Source: Bursaphelenchus xylophilus (taxonomy: Eukaryota; Nematoda; Chromadorea; Rhabditida; Aphelenchoididae). From it: DNA of 64,000 nucleotides. The stretch spans positions 4,898,001-4,962,000 of the forward strand of contig CAJFCV020000004.1 of NCBI GenBank assembly GCA_904066235.2, given 5' to 3'. The notes beneath the pieces were generated by a model. The model ran no database searches and had not been told where the DNA came from. It saw only the letters and a list, made by a program, of their open reading frames with translations. The position numbers and the translations under genes are program-made. This document shows positions 11,698-22,182 of this stretch, in pieces. Each line of letters starts with the position of its first letter. Within the stretch, counting starts at the first letter, position 1.

Positions 11698-12178
11698 ATT
11701 TGTTTTTGTTAGCGTAATGTACAGTATTTAGTAGTTATGTATCCGTATTACCTTAACAAATCCATCTGGATCTCCGTTTGTGTCTTATTTTGTTTTACCT
11801 CGTCTAAAAGTGTAATTATTTCACAAAAAGTGTATCTGCTTTACTTAACACTTGGTTGCAAATTGAAGATTAACGTTTGTTTTTGGTAGACCTCACTCTT
11901 CCATCACTCAGGAAATAAATTATGGTTGCTAAGCTGTTCAGTTTGATTTGCAGTCTCAAAGTATGCAAAATTATATTTATTTGACTAGAAGTAATATCAA
12001 GAAGAAGATAATTTAGAGAATGGTACCAGTATTTGTGGTGATAATGCGGCTAACGCTGTTAAATCGGACAATTTAACGGATGAAACAGGCAATTATAGAC
12101 CTCAATAGGCATAAGAAATGGAGTATTGTACCCAGTACAACATAAGTAATTCAACAATTGGTAATTGCAACGTATTGC
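11698..12178. other. Convergent 3' intergenic region
   Basis: These 480 bases separate the 3' ends of capg-2 and the TMEM53-like gene. An AATAAA occurs on the plus strand near 11913. I see nothing else. Confidence 0.6.
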
Positions 12179-13285
12179 TCAGAGTTTACTGACCAAAATT
12201 TCATCAGCAAACTTCTCGCACTCTTTTCTGTATAGTTCTGGATGTTTCCTGAAGTGATTCACATGAGGGGAATCATCAAATTTGAACCTCTTAATCTCCA
12301 CCTCGGGCCCTTGACTCTCGATGAATTCGTCGATGGATTTTGCATCACAAACAAAATCTTTTTTGGAATAAAAATACATTTGTTTGGTGGGCAACTGCTT
12401 CTGAGCCGTCATCTCCTTCATCTTGTAGTAAGCGTACCATTCTGGATAGGTGTTCTTCCCCAGGAGATCTCTCAACCAAACCTTGAAGCGTTGAGCATTC
12501 AGTCGGGCAGTCAACATTCCATATAACAATGCTCTAGCTGCATTGCTGGCAACGTCTTTTTTGTTCGGAGGATAGACCGAGAGAGCGATGGCGAACGCGA
12601 TTTTCTTGGGAAGAACGTCAGCTGGGCCAGAATCGACAACCATTCCCTTGATTGAGGAGAGAATCTTCTGTCCTTCAGGCGTTCGGTTGAGGAGGTCATA
12701 GAGAACTACAAACGCATTACACCCATTCATAGAGAAGAGATGGAGAAGAATGTCACGGTTCTGGAGATTCTGGGAGATCTCCGAATAAAGGGGATTTACA
12801 AATTGGGGGTAATCCAGGACGGATAACACCTTCTCCATGGGCGGTGAATAACGGACCACGGAGAAGCTGAAAATATTACTATTAGAAATCTGAGTATTAG
12901 ACATCCGAGAAGTATTTTCGGGTGATTTTATATTACACTCGATCAAGTGTAATACCTACCCTTTCTCGAGCCACACATCACTGAACTTGGACAACTGTTT
13001 GTCAGTACATCCTCCCCATCCCAGCATCAGCACTAGCGGTTTCTTTTCCTGCACATTCGCACAGTCATCGACTACTGCAAAGTGTCCTTCGAGCTTCTTT
13101 TTGGTTTCGACTACTCGATCATTTGTTGGAAATTGAGCTGATAATGGAGGGATAACGGCTGTAGATTGACGACGAGTGGAAGCAGTGCTCTCTTGACGAA
13201 GAGAAGATACGATGGAGGCACTGGTAGAGGGGTAAAGATGAGGGAGAGATTTGGGGAGGTAAGTGGAGATAGAAGAGAGGCGCAT
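12179..13285 (-). CDS. TMEM53-like protein (DUF829, alpha/beta-hydrolase fold)
   Basis: Two minus-strand exons, 13285-12960 and 12866-12179, give 337 residues. Residues from about 85 show the DUF829 signature PLVLMLGWGGCTDKQLSKFS, then GFSVVRYSPPMEKV, a hydrophobic central region and SKKDFVCDAKSIDEFI near the C-terminus, ending with SPHVNHFRKHPELY. These match the order of motifs in TMEM53, an alpha/beta-hydrolase-like protein of the nuclear envelope and ER in vertebrates. Its enzymatic activity is unknown; there the nucleophile elbow region reads HLFSMNGCNAF. The first 45 residues are rich in Ser, Arg and Leu with almost no acidic residues, resembling a mitochondrial presequence. The C-terminal residues DEILVSKL end in SKL, the canonical type 1 peroxisomal targeting tripeptide, so localisation deserves thought. 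Confidence 0.88.
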
Positions 13286-14474
13286 GGTGACTAGAACAAT
13301 CCAAATATTTGTAAATATTTCTGTAAACGACTCGCAACGTCAAACTAAAGTCCTCTTAAAAACTTGGGTTACTGTAAACAAATGTTTGTTTGACTTTATA
13401 GTGAGGCAAACAGAAAAATAAAAATCACCTTAATCTAATTAGTCGCAACTGACATAAATTGTTGTTATGAACGCCCTTCCCCGTTTATATAGAACTTGAT
13501 GGGCCGCCCTTCATCCATCGTTTCATCCCATTTACGTACTTTGCTTTTCCTGAGGTCAGTTCATACGGCCAAAAGGGGCGGAGTTTAAAAAAGAACACTG
13601 AGCGTGAGAGGTGAAAAAAAGACAGTGAAACAATGTGAGGAGGAGGGGGCAATTGAAGCCAACTTCGAACCTGCGAACTCATCTCAGAAATTTGAACCCT
13701 ACCTGTCGCTTAGGTGAAGGGGGCAGGAAAACGCCAAAGAAATCACAAAATGACATCAAATGTGCATGACAGGCTTTGAGAAATGGAGAAACTGTAGGTT
13801 GATCATTCTTGTCACATTGGAGATATCCTTTGGAGAAGTTGCCGATCTACGCACTGGAGATTTTCATTTAAAATTTAGTGATTATATAACAGGATCTAAT
13901 TTTTAATTACATTCTGGGACCATCCTCGATAAGCAAATTTTTTTGGAATTGTGGTATTTCGGACTGTTTCTTTGATTGCACTTTTTGTTGTGACATCCTA
14001 TAAGGAAGACATAGAAAGGACAACACGTTACAATCGGCATTTTTTATCGTCGTTATTTCGATCAAACAGTTGCTTTTTGTGTTTTTAAAAATCTATAGAC
14101 TTCCCTTTACAAATTTTGTCAGAGGGAATTGAACTCTCGATTTTTTTTTCAATTTTACATTGAAAGTCTATATTGAAATTCAAGGGTTCAAACTTTGCAA
14201 AAAGTTTAGTCAAATAACTAAGACCGCCAAGTCAAAGATCAGTGTACTTACTGTCTATGTCAACACATTTCTCATTGAGCAAATTTTTGCAGGGTGCTTT
14301 TCTAGGGCGAAAGATTGCAGCCGTTGAAAAAAGACCTTCACAAAAAACCTCATGCTTTTTAAAATTTTGTAAAAATATTATTAAGCAGAAAACTACACTT
14401 TAATAAGCTCCATTTTTTACTTTAGTTGTTTCCCGTAGCCGTTTAGCTACTGTAATATAATGAGATTAGTATTT

Positions 14475-14787
14475 TTAGTTTTCCTCAACCTCTAAGTGAT
14501 CTTTGTTCCAAGCATTATACGGCAGTCTGTCCATATGTAATTTTAAATCGGAAGGTAAATTGTCGTCATCTTGCACACTTCCCATTGTTATTAAAAGATT
14601 CCCTTTCCCCACACAAGTGGACTGGCCTGATAACATTCCGTCTTTTTCAGACAACTTTTTGCACAAAGCGAAAGAAACGTGTTGGATTCACGTTGGGTGG
14701 CCTCGGAGCCGGTGACTGAATTATTGATTGCAGCGCTACAAGAAGAGGATCATTCGATCAGCGCCATCGTTTTTATGGAGGAATAAA
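14475..14787. other. Coding-like segment of unclear strand and status
   Basis: On the plus strand, an acceptor-like TCTTTTTCAG near 14650 is followed by an open frame that includes VTELLIAALQEEDHSISAIV and stops at a TAA that overlaps an AATAAATAAA. On the minus strand, 14666-14475 is open with QDDDNLPSDLKLHMDR. A second plus-strand reading spliced from about 14480 is also possible. I do not recognise either product. The segment may be the end of an unannotated small gene, a decayed exon or chance. Confidence 0.2.
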
Positions 14788-15009
14788 TAAAAGTGCATTC
14801 AAAAAAGTGTTGGTTGCACTATTAAGTCATCTGGAGAGAAAGATTAAAAAAATGATAAAGAAGGGGTGATACGGTCATCTTTTGAAGGGGACCTTTAAAA
14901 ATATTGGGAGGGAAGACGTTGCAGTGCAATTAAAAAGATGTAAACGTACTGGAACTCTTCTCTAGTAGCAGTTTTGGTACTCTGATCGTCGGTAGTCTTA
15001 TTAATATTT

Positions 15010-15263
15010 GAACTCCAACTTGGAAGACCGTATGTGTCGCAAAGCCGCTCAGAGACGAGGAAGTCGCTGGCTCAATGTACGGCCTCTATTGCAAGCAGTT
15101 GCAAACCTTTGGTAAATTACCATGTAATTACTTTCAAGCTTTTGAGAAACTCTTACAACCTATTTCAGAACATTCTGACTTCATTTTGTGCCAGACTTCA
15201 ACGGAATTCCCGACGTTAAACTTTACACTTTTCCCAGGCAAATCACCTTCCAGAACTCATTGA
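15010..15263 (+). other. Open segment, possible orphan exon or relic
   Basis: The plus strand is open from about 15010 to a TGA at 15263, with WKTVCVAKPLRDEEVAGSMY and then KLLQPISEHSDF. The composition is protein-like, but there is no clear start, no convincing donor/acceptor pair and no recognised family. Confidence 0.18.
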
Positions 15264-15499
15264 CAGGCTATAAAAACAACGTCTTATTTTGCTGTCAAAA
15301 TTTTACTTATCCAAAGTTTAAATTTACATATTCCATACGCTTTGCACTTGGCTAATCCTAGTCGCATTCCGTAAATGACAGTCTGTGGACCACACAAAAG
15401 CATGCGAACAAGATTAAAAAAGGCAGGAATCCAACAAAACGAAGACAAAAAAAACATTGAAGAAGGATAGCTTTTATGCGAGTAATTATAAATACCTCA

Positions 15500-15714
15500 A
15501 AATCTACAGAAGTTTTATCTACCGTTCTTGATTCATCGTTCTTTTCGTCTTTGAAACATTCTTTACCATGATTTAATTCGATTACAGAGTTTCCAATTTT
15601 CCGGTGCGTTGCCTTCAAATGACCTCGCAATTCCCAATGTAAAGTAAAAAGAAGACACTTGTCGATCTGAACACTGTACGTCACATCCCCCTCCTTTGAG
15701 TCCAGTCGGATCAA
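15500..15714 (-). other. Open segment on the minus strand, unrecognised
   Basis: An open frame starting at Met (15714) includes SVQIDKCLLFTLHWELRGHL and a charged stretch. It meets a donor-like GTATTT near 15500. No partner exon was found, so this is only a candidate. Confidence 0.15.
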
Positions 15715-18700
15715 AGTTGTCAGGAAATTGACTCTTTCTATGAGAAATGTTTTTGTTTTTTTGAACTCAAAACATCGAGTACAAATATAAAAGAACTGTT
15801 ATCTTCCCAATTCCCAAAAGTACGGATATTAAAAATAATAAATAAATCCCTTTTATAAACAAACTCCCCGCATTTATTTTTTATTTGGCAATGCATCAAG
15901 ATGTGAATTGAAAGGCTGATTAATCACATTCTAAATTGGAACTACTGGAAAGACCACACAGAAGAGATCAGACGGGAGCGTGAGGTGGCAACGTGAGCCT
16001 AATAATGACAAATGATTGAATGTTTAGTGAGACATATTTTTCTGTCATCAACTAATCGATAAATGACAAGGCGGATATTTAATTTTGAGCATTTAAATCT
16101 ATTGTGACCCAAATGAAATTACACTCTCCAACACTGGATCAGGTTTTCCTGGCTTTCTTTTGGAATGTTTGACTTTAGTTGTTTCGGGACGCCGTCAATT
16201 ATCCTCTACAGCCAAAATCGCCCTAATTCCACGAGGTCTTGGCACAAACAACAATATTTGTAAATTTCTAGTCTTATTATTAAAACAACAAATTCCGAAA
16301 TAGCTTCGAACAAAACGACAAATTGAATCGCTTTAGATTACTGTAGCTCTTCTTAACTTTGTTATTTTTATATTCACAAATAAATGTCTTTTTTTAAAAT
16401 TATTCCGGCATTTTCATTTCCTTATTTACAATTATGTATTCAGTAGGTGTGAGACTAAATAAGTAATCGAATAAACAGTTTAAAGAGTAAGTTTCACATG
16501 CAAATTCAATAAATATTAGCGGCAATACCTGTAACACATGGCAAGAGCACAGAATTAATTCCTATTTCACTCGAAAATACAGATTCTGGAGATCCATAAT
16601 CCAATCAATCCTTTGCGTAAATGGGGGAGTATGTTATAGCCATTTGACGTCGGAATTATTGATGTGCTGTCCTCCTTACTGTACTTATAAAGACATCAAA
16701 TAAAGGGCGATGAATTCCAGACGTTCTGTCATCCAATTTATGCAAATTAATCACTTGTTTTTTCCACTTAATAATGCCCACTTTTATGACCTTGTATTGC
16801 ATTTTACCTTGCATTTTAACTGTATTCTAACCGTTTAAAAGGCAGTCTATTTCGCCCTCAAATGCGAGATTTTTAACGATTCCTACTGTTGGTAAATCTT
16901 GAGATTTTTGCTCCATAATTTGTAGCTTGGGTATTTTTATTGGAGGTGAGAAAGGCTTAATTAATTGTAAATAGCCCCGTCAGGCAAAAATATTTTGTTA
17001 ATAAACTCGAGGTTGATTTGTTTAAATATTTTTAGAAGTAACCGAAATAGTTTTGAGTGGTACGCAGAATCTATGAGATATTTGTAGATCGCCGGGTGTT
17101 ACACAATTCAAAGGTCGTAGTCTAACATGGGCGATGAGAAAAGCGCCCACTTGTGGGTCATGACTGGGTCTCTATATAAGGTTTATAAGTTTGCATGGAG
17201 AGGTGTGCCTTCTTCTGATTCTGCTCTGTCTAACTTGAATTAAAATTTGTTTTAATGAGTTAGATAGTACGGTTCAGTCATTTAGAAAAAGATGACTAGT
17301 GATTATCACAATATTTGAGTAAACATATTTGCAAGATTCTCTCAGAAAGTATTGATTTTAGTCTAGGCCAAACTTCATAATATTCTATGTGTTACATTAA
17401 GGCTTTCTGTTTTCTTGTCTAAAGATTCGAATCCACGTGTTATTCATATGAAATAATATTACATATTCTCTGCAAACTGCAGCCATATATAATGTAACAT
17501 GTTGCGTGATTTACTTGCCCTCTGGCACAGACTTGGTTGATTTCAAAAACAGGGGAACAGTAGTGTAATCGAAGGTATTTGCAACTGCTCTTAGAGCTTC
17601 CTAGAATAACGAAATTACATTCTTTTTTGCAAGGAATGAGGGAACCTTTCCCTTCCTTTGTTGCCACCGTCCTACATATAATCTACCATAGCATGTTTTT
17701 GTGTGTGATATTATCCTCATTGCGTCTTTCTGGGTAATCCGACTGACTCTCAGCTCATGAGGTTGAATAGATGTCATGTGACTTGTGATGGGAAGAAAGT
17801 ATCTGGTAAGTAAAAGTTATATGTTTAATAGTATGTTTGTTCGTATGTCTTCTGACGCGTACGTTCTCCATTTCCAGGTAGGGGAAACTTATTTCCCAAC
17901 GAGTTTCTTGTTATTTGGAGTAGAGTAGGAATTGGTCCTTTGTAATTCTGGAGCAATTTTTCTTTTTCTCGTAAATCAGTAAGTACTACTGCTTCGGCGA
18001 CCTCTACTTCTTTACGTTTCGATGTCTCTTTCCCTTCCTTATGGCACATTGTCAAGAATACAACTGTGTTCTTGCAGTTTCCCACTTATTTTTAGCCGTA
18101 ACAAACGTTTATGGACAAAGAATTTGGAATTCCGATGGGAATTACTACTTAGCGATTACTTAACAACTAGTTTTTATGATTTTGCGTCAGTCCAATTCCC
18201 AGTCCGATGCCTAAGGGGCTGCTGCAACTTCCGTCGAGTTCACGTCCTGGAGATGAAGAGGTTAATTGAGCGTTCTGGGCCTGCGTAGTCCAACTTTCCG
18301 TGGTTTATTTCTTACATTTTAACTATAAAGATTAAAAAAAAGTGTTGGGGATTGCATGGAGGCATTGCAGCACCAATTAGTTGGGTAACGAGTGACAGAT
18401 GACGGTATATAAAGGGCAATAAAAATAGTTGTTAGGTATTCCCGATAACCCCTTATTATCACATAACCTACTATAATATAATATGAAATGCCTGCTCTTC
18501 TGACCCCTTTTATATGATGTGTCATGTTAATTATGGATTTAATTTTTGTTTACTCTCTCGATTGCTCCTTTATTATCATCGTGTGACCACCGACCAAGGC
18601 CATGTAGTCTTTTTTATTGTCATCTTTACCCGAAAAGGAACATCTCCCAGCCATCCGGGCTACCATCTCTGTCACGCAAATTGTGTCTTTGCAAATTCAA

Positions 18701-19863
18701 ATTCTTTCTCGATTACTGTTAATCTCCACCCGCGATTACTCTTTCTCTCAGTACAATTTAGAGTCAAAAAGATTAATCCAGAAGGTTCGTGCCAAAAGAA
18801 GGTGGGGATAAATGGGCACTAACTAGTAGTTTTACATCGCAAACGGTTAGAAAGATGGGAATATAATCATGCAGTTTCTTACTCTTTACGTTTTCGAAAC
18901 ATTCTGAAAGGGAAAAGATGACCGATGGCTACTATTCGAGGCTCAACAAGATAAACAAAAGTTTCCTTGGGAGTTTATATTAGTTTGAGGATGCGAGCTC
19001 TTCTCTTCCTCTTATATTACTTTATTCTTTGAAGTACAATATCAGATAGCTATATAAAAAATGGTCATAAAAATGTAATGGCCACAGTAATCTCCTCATG
19101 TGAACTTCACAACATCCCTCCCTCCTACATGTTTAGCACCTTCTTAAACATATTTTCAACTTTTTGACTATTGTCGCCAATCTCGTCTCCGGTTACAGCC
19201 CGATTTACTCCGGAATAATTCATATCCCACTTGATCCCGAGGTTTATAAATGTGTTTGCTTTTTTGCATGAAATCATTTGCATATGTTCATGGGGAATGA
19301 GATATCAACTGAACCGGGAGAAGTATCCTAACGCGAGCAGGCGAGGCTGTCTGGGTTACTGTAACGTGAACGAAAAATTGACTTTTTTATTGGCTAATGA
19401 TTCCACGATTTCTCTTTACTCATTTCCAAGTATAGCGTACATATAATACGTATAATGGGTTCTGTTGATTGATCTGATAGACCCATCTAATCGCTTTGTC
19501 TCACGACTACTATATGTATTATAATAAGTGCTTTTCCGGTCCCATTTTGACCCACTTTTTCCCTACATTTTACTCTTTTTTACTACCTTGCCCCTACTTT
19601 TTCACATCGGCGTGTCTAAATCCGGAGTGAATATAGCGTGGTATGTTTCTATCATGTCTTTCGTGGGCTGCCCGAGGGTATCAAATTTACCTGATTTGCG
19701 ATTCCAGAGCCCGGTACGACGGCTTCAGCGTGAGTGTCGGGGATTCGTCATCGCGGACAGTAAATAGTGGGGAGATCCGCCTCTTTTGCCGCTTACTTCT
19801 TGGCAGCCAAAACCCTTTGGCGATTCGGGATTCGAGTGTATTTCCTTGGAGGAGAAAGCGGGA

Positions 19864-20594
19864 ATGTCACGACTAACTGTTCTTCTTCTGATCGCCTTTA
19901 TGTGCACAATGTTGATGGTCTCAGTCAGGCCATCGCCCATCCATCAACAGCCCCTCAACACCGACGTTTATCTTCGGTTCAGGCGGAATGCACAAAACAG
20001 CCGTAAGTTTTATTTTTTATTATCCCTGAGGGCAAATAAGACTAGTAATTAGCATAGTACTTTTATCATTAATGAATTAATTGGATTCTGAATTTGTAGA
20101 TGACATCTTATCATCTTTAGTGTTGTACTTTTGGATGATTGAGAGAGTAAATACGGACTTCTTCAGTTAGAGCTCTGGCTTTTGTAATCTCAGAGAGACT
20201 AGTGATGTAATGCCGACAAGTGCAAAAAAGGGTTGTGTAATATAGTGTTTGCATTTTCCGTGATGCAATAAATCGAAATACGATGCCTTTGACGTTTTTC
20301 AAGGACATTCAAAATTCCAAATTTCCCACGGATCTGTTTAACATCTATAATAGGTATATACCTTAGCTGTACCGGAGAAAACAAAATCCAGAAATAGCAC
20401 TAGGCATTACTTGCCAGTTTACATAATGCAACGTTTTACGTGATATATTATAGAATACATAAATGTTTAATCATCGTATTTCAGGGCCCACCCGAGCAGA
20501 TGAGTATGTTCAGCCGTTCATCAGATTCCGTAAGAATTACCAGTTGCCGTATGACGTCTCATTCGACTACGTCCCATACATGACGCGGATCTAA
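19864..20594 (+). CDS. Small secreted peptide precursor with repeated RFR motifs
   Basis: Two exons, 19864-20002 and 20485-20594, join in frame to give 82 residues. The N-terminus (MSRLTVLLLIAFMCTMLMVS) is a clear signal peptide, with likely cleavage before RPSPIHQQ. The mature part contains DVYLRFRRN and later PFIRFRKN, two copies of an aliphatic-R-F-R-basic-N motif, and ends FDYVPYMTRI. It looks like a neuropeptide-like (NLP) or other secreted peptide precursor. Unlike FMRFamide-type (FLP) precursors it has no Gly after RF, so the usual C-terminal amidation could not occur. The start was chosen because it begins the signal peptide. A poly(A) signal lies at 20726. The family is not recognised; function is inference only. 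Confidence 0.7.
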
Positions 20595-20725
20595 GGAACT
20601 TGGACTTTTAATTGTTTTGTTAATTAAATATTTATGCTTAAGTGGTATTAAAAGATCTCAGACTCGACTTGTTCTCTGCTGTAATTACCTGTGCTATTGT
20701 CGGTTGTGATAACATGTCAAAGTGT

Positions 20726-20731
20726 AATAAA
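20726..20731 (+). terminator. Poly(A) signal of the secreted peptide gene
   Basis: AATAAA lies 132 bases past the TAA stop, in an AT-rich 3' region. Confidence 0.55.
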
Positions 20732-21075
20732 GGATTCAAACTTTTGGATTAATTGTCTCAATTATAATGTAGCTGTTTCATCAGTAATCTCAATTTACTT
20801 TTCTTCGTCTGCAGCAACATAAAAGGGAAGAATACCGGTTATTAGCGCAATTCCTTTCCTTGTTAAACTTACGAAAAGGAAGTTCTGGAGGCGTTGTTTA
20901 GTAAACACACTCCCCGCACTCTCTCGCCCCTCCATTACCGTCCCAACTATCTTTACAACCGGGCCAAACTCTCACCCCGAAACTATACGAAACTCAGCAT
21001 TCCGGGGCCGTTGTAATGCGTTCACCGATGTTTTCCGGAGTCCCATTACAACATCTTTTTGGTTTCTAACCATCG

Positions 21076-21083
21076 TATATAAG
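21076..21083 (+). promoter_or_regulatory. TATA box of the second collagen gene
   Basis: TATATAAG lies 53 bases upstream of the start codon of the intronless collagen, a typical spacing for a strongly and stage-specifically expressed worm collagen gene. Confidence 0.7.
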
Positions 21084-21136
21084 CCCCTGGAAATGACGGT
21101 CTATCAAGGCACTGTTGAGTCCTCTTCGATTCAACC

Positions 21137-22150
21137 ATGAGCCACAAGTCGTTCGTCCAGCTGGCAGCCGGCCTCTCCACCGTTGCTGTTGTCATCTCCC
21201 TCTTCAGTGCTGTCTATATCTTCAACGACATTAACTCGCTCTACGATGAGATCATGGATGACATGGCTGACTTTCGTGTCACTGCCAACGACGCCTGGAC
21301 CGGAATGATCCGCCAGATGCCCAAACGTCCTCTCCCCGACTTCAACACCCTGGTCGGCCGTAACAAGCGTCAGGCTGGCTGTGGCTGCGCTCGTCAAGCC
21401 AGCCAATGCCCACCCGGACCTCCAGGACCACCAGGAACTCCAGGACTTCCCGGAGATGACGGTCATCCAGGAGAGCCTGGACGCCAAGGAGGAGCTGGTG
21501 TTGGCCAAGTTGGCGACTTCGCCACCTCTGGTGGTTGCATCAAGTGCCCTGCTGGCCCAGCTGGACCACCAGGACCAAGTGGACCACCCGGACCTGCTGG
21601 CAGCCCAGGAAACCAAGGACAGCCAGGAGCTCCAGGACAAGGAAGCGGCCCAGGCCCACAAGGACCACCCGGAGACGCTGGAGCCCCAGGACAACCAGGA
21701 GCGCCAGGACAGCCAGGACAGCCCGGACAACCAGGATCCCGCTCTAGGCCAGTTCCCGGACCAAAGGGACCAAGCGGACAACCAGGAGCTCCAGGACAGC
21801 CCGGACAGCCCGGCTCTCAGCAAGGACCCGGACAACCAGGCCCACCAGGACCACAAGGACCACCCGGCCAGCCAGGACAACCAGGAGGAGATGGACAACC
21901 GGGAGCCCCAGGAAACGGAGGAGCTCCAGGAAAGGACGCCGCCTATTGCCCATGCCCACCACGAGGAGGAGAGGCTCCAGTCACCGGAGGAAACTCTGGA
22001 AGCTACAACCCCGCTCCACCTGCTCCTGCTCCAGCTGCCGGAGGCTACCGCCGCCGTGCCTTCAGACACCGTCAACGTGCCGCCCACCGTACTCGTGCTG
22101 CTGTCCGATCCCGTGTGGCTGCTCGTCGTGTCGCTGTCCACAGACAGTAA
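21137..22150 (+). CDS. Cuticle collagen, intronless, with Arg/His-rich tail
   Basis: A single exon encodes 337 residues. The N-terminus has the hydrophobic membrane segment ([20 protein letters not shown]) and the nematode collagen block ending in NDAWTGM. A basic site GRNKRQ precedes the collagen part and fits subtilisin-type (BLI-4-like) processing. Cys clusters (CGCARQ, CIKCPAG, CPCPPRG) frame Gly-X-Y blocks very rich in [17 protein letters not shown] repeats. After a Pro/Ala linker, the last 34 residues are Arg-, Ala- and His-rich ([17 protein letters not shown] and on). Codon choice stays strongly biased (CGT, GCT, GTC, GCC) through this tail, so it is real coding sequence and not a frameshift. 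Poly(A) signal AATAAA is at 22177. Confidence 0.95.
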   Translation: MSHKSFVQLAAGLSTVAVVISLFSAVYIFNDINSLYDEIMDDMADFRVTANDAWTGMIRQMPKRPLPDFNTLVGRNKRQAGCGCARQASQCPPGPPGPPGTPGLPGDDGHPGEPGRQGGAGVGQVGDFATSGGCIKCPAGPAGPPGPSGPPGPAGSPGNQGQPGAPGQGSGPGPQGPPGDAGAPGQPGAPGQPGQPGQPGSRSRPVPGPKGPSGQPGAPGQPGQPGSQQGPGQPGPPGPQGPPGQPGQPGGDGQPGAPGNGGAPGKDAAYCPCPPRGGEAPVTGGNSGSYNPAPPAPAPAAGGYRRRAFRHRQRAAHRTRAAVRSRVAARRVAVHRQ

Positions 22151-22176
22151 GGACTGTGCCCGATTTTTTTAATTCG

Positions 22177-22182
22177 AATAAA
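22177..22182 (+). terminator. Poly(A) signal of the second collagen gene
   Basis: AATAAA lies 26 bases after the TAA stop, close to the standard distance. Confidence 0.75.

Larger units (their letters stand above)
13286..19863. other. Gene-poor region of 6.6 kb
   Basis: Most of this is AT-rich, with many stops in all frames. TATA-like sequences occur at 17173-17180 and 18406-18413 without a recognisable downstream gene. Only the weak coding-like pieces listed separately between 14475 and 15714 stand out. No tRNA, rRNA or spliced-leader RNA gene was recognised. Confidence 0.5.

Noticed and set aside
17173..17180. TATATAAG as promoter of a hidden gene
   Set aside because: No coding exon or known small RNA sequence follows; TATA-like strings are common in AT-rich DNA.
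17425..17436. GATTCGAATCC resembling a tRNA B box
   Set aside because: No A box or cloverleaf stems could be found around it.
21131..22141. 336-residue open frame on the minus strand opposite the second collagen
   Set aside because: It is the shadow of Gly-X-Y codons (Ser/Trp/Leu repeats) and has no independent gene features.
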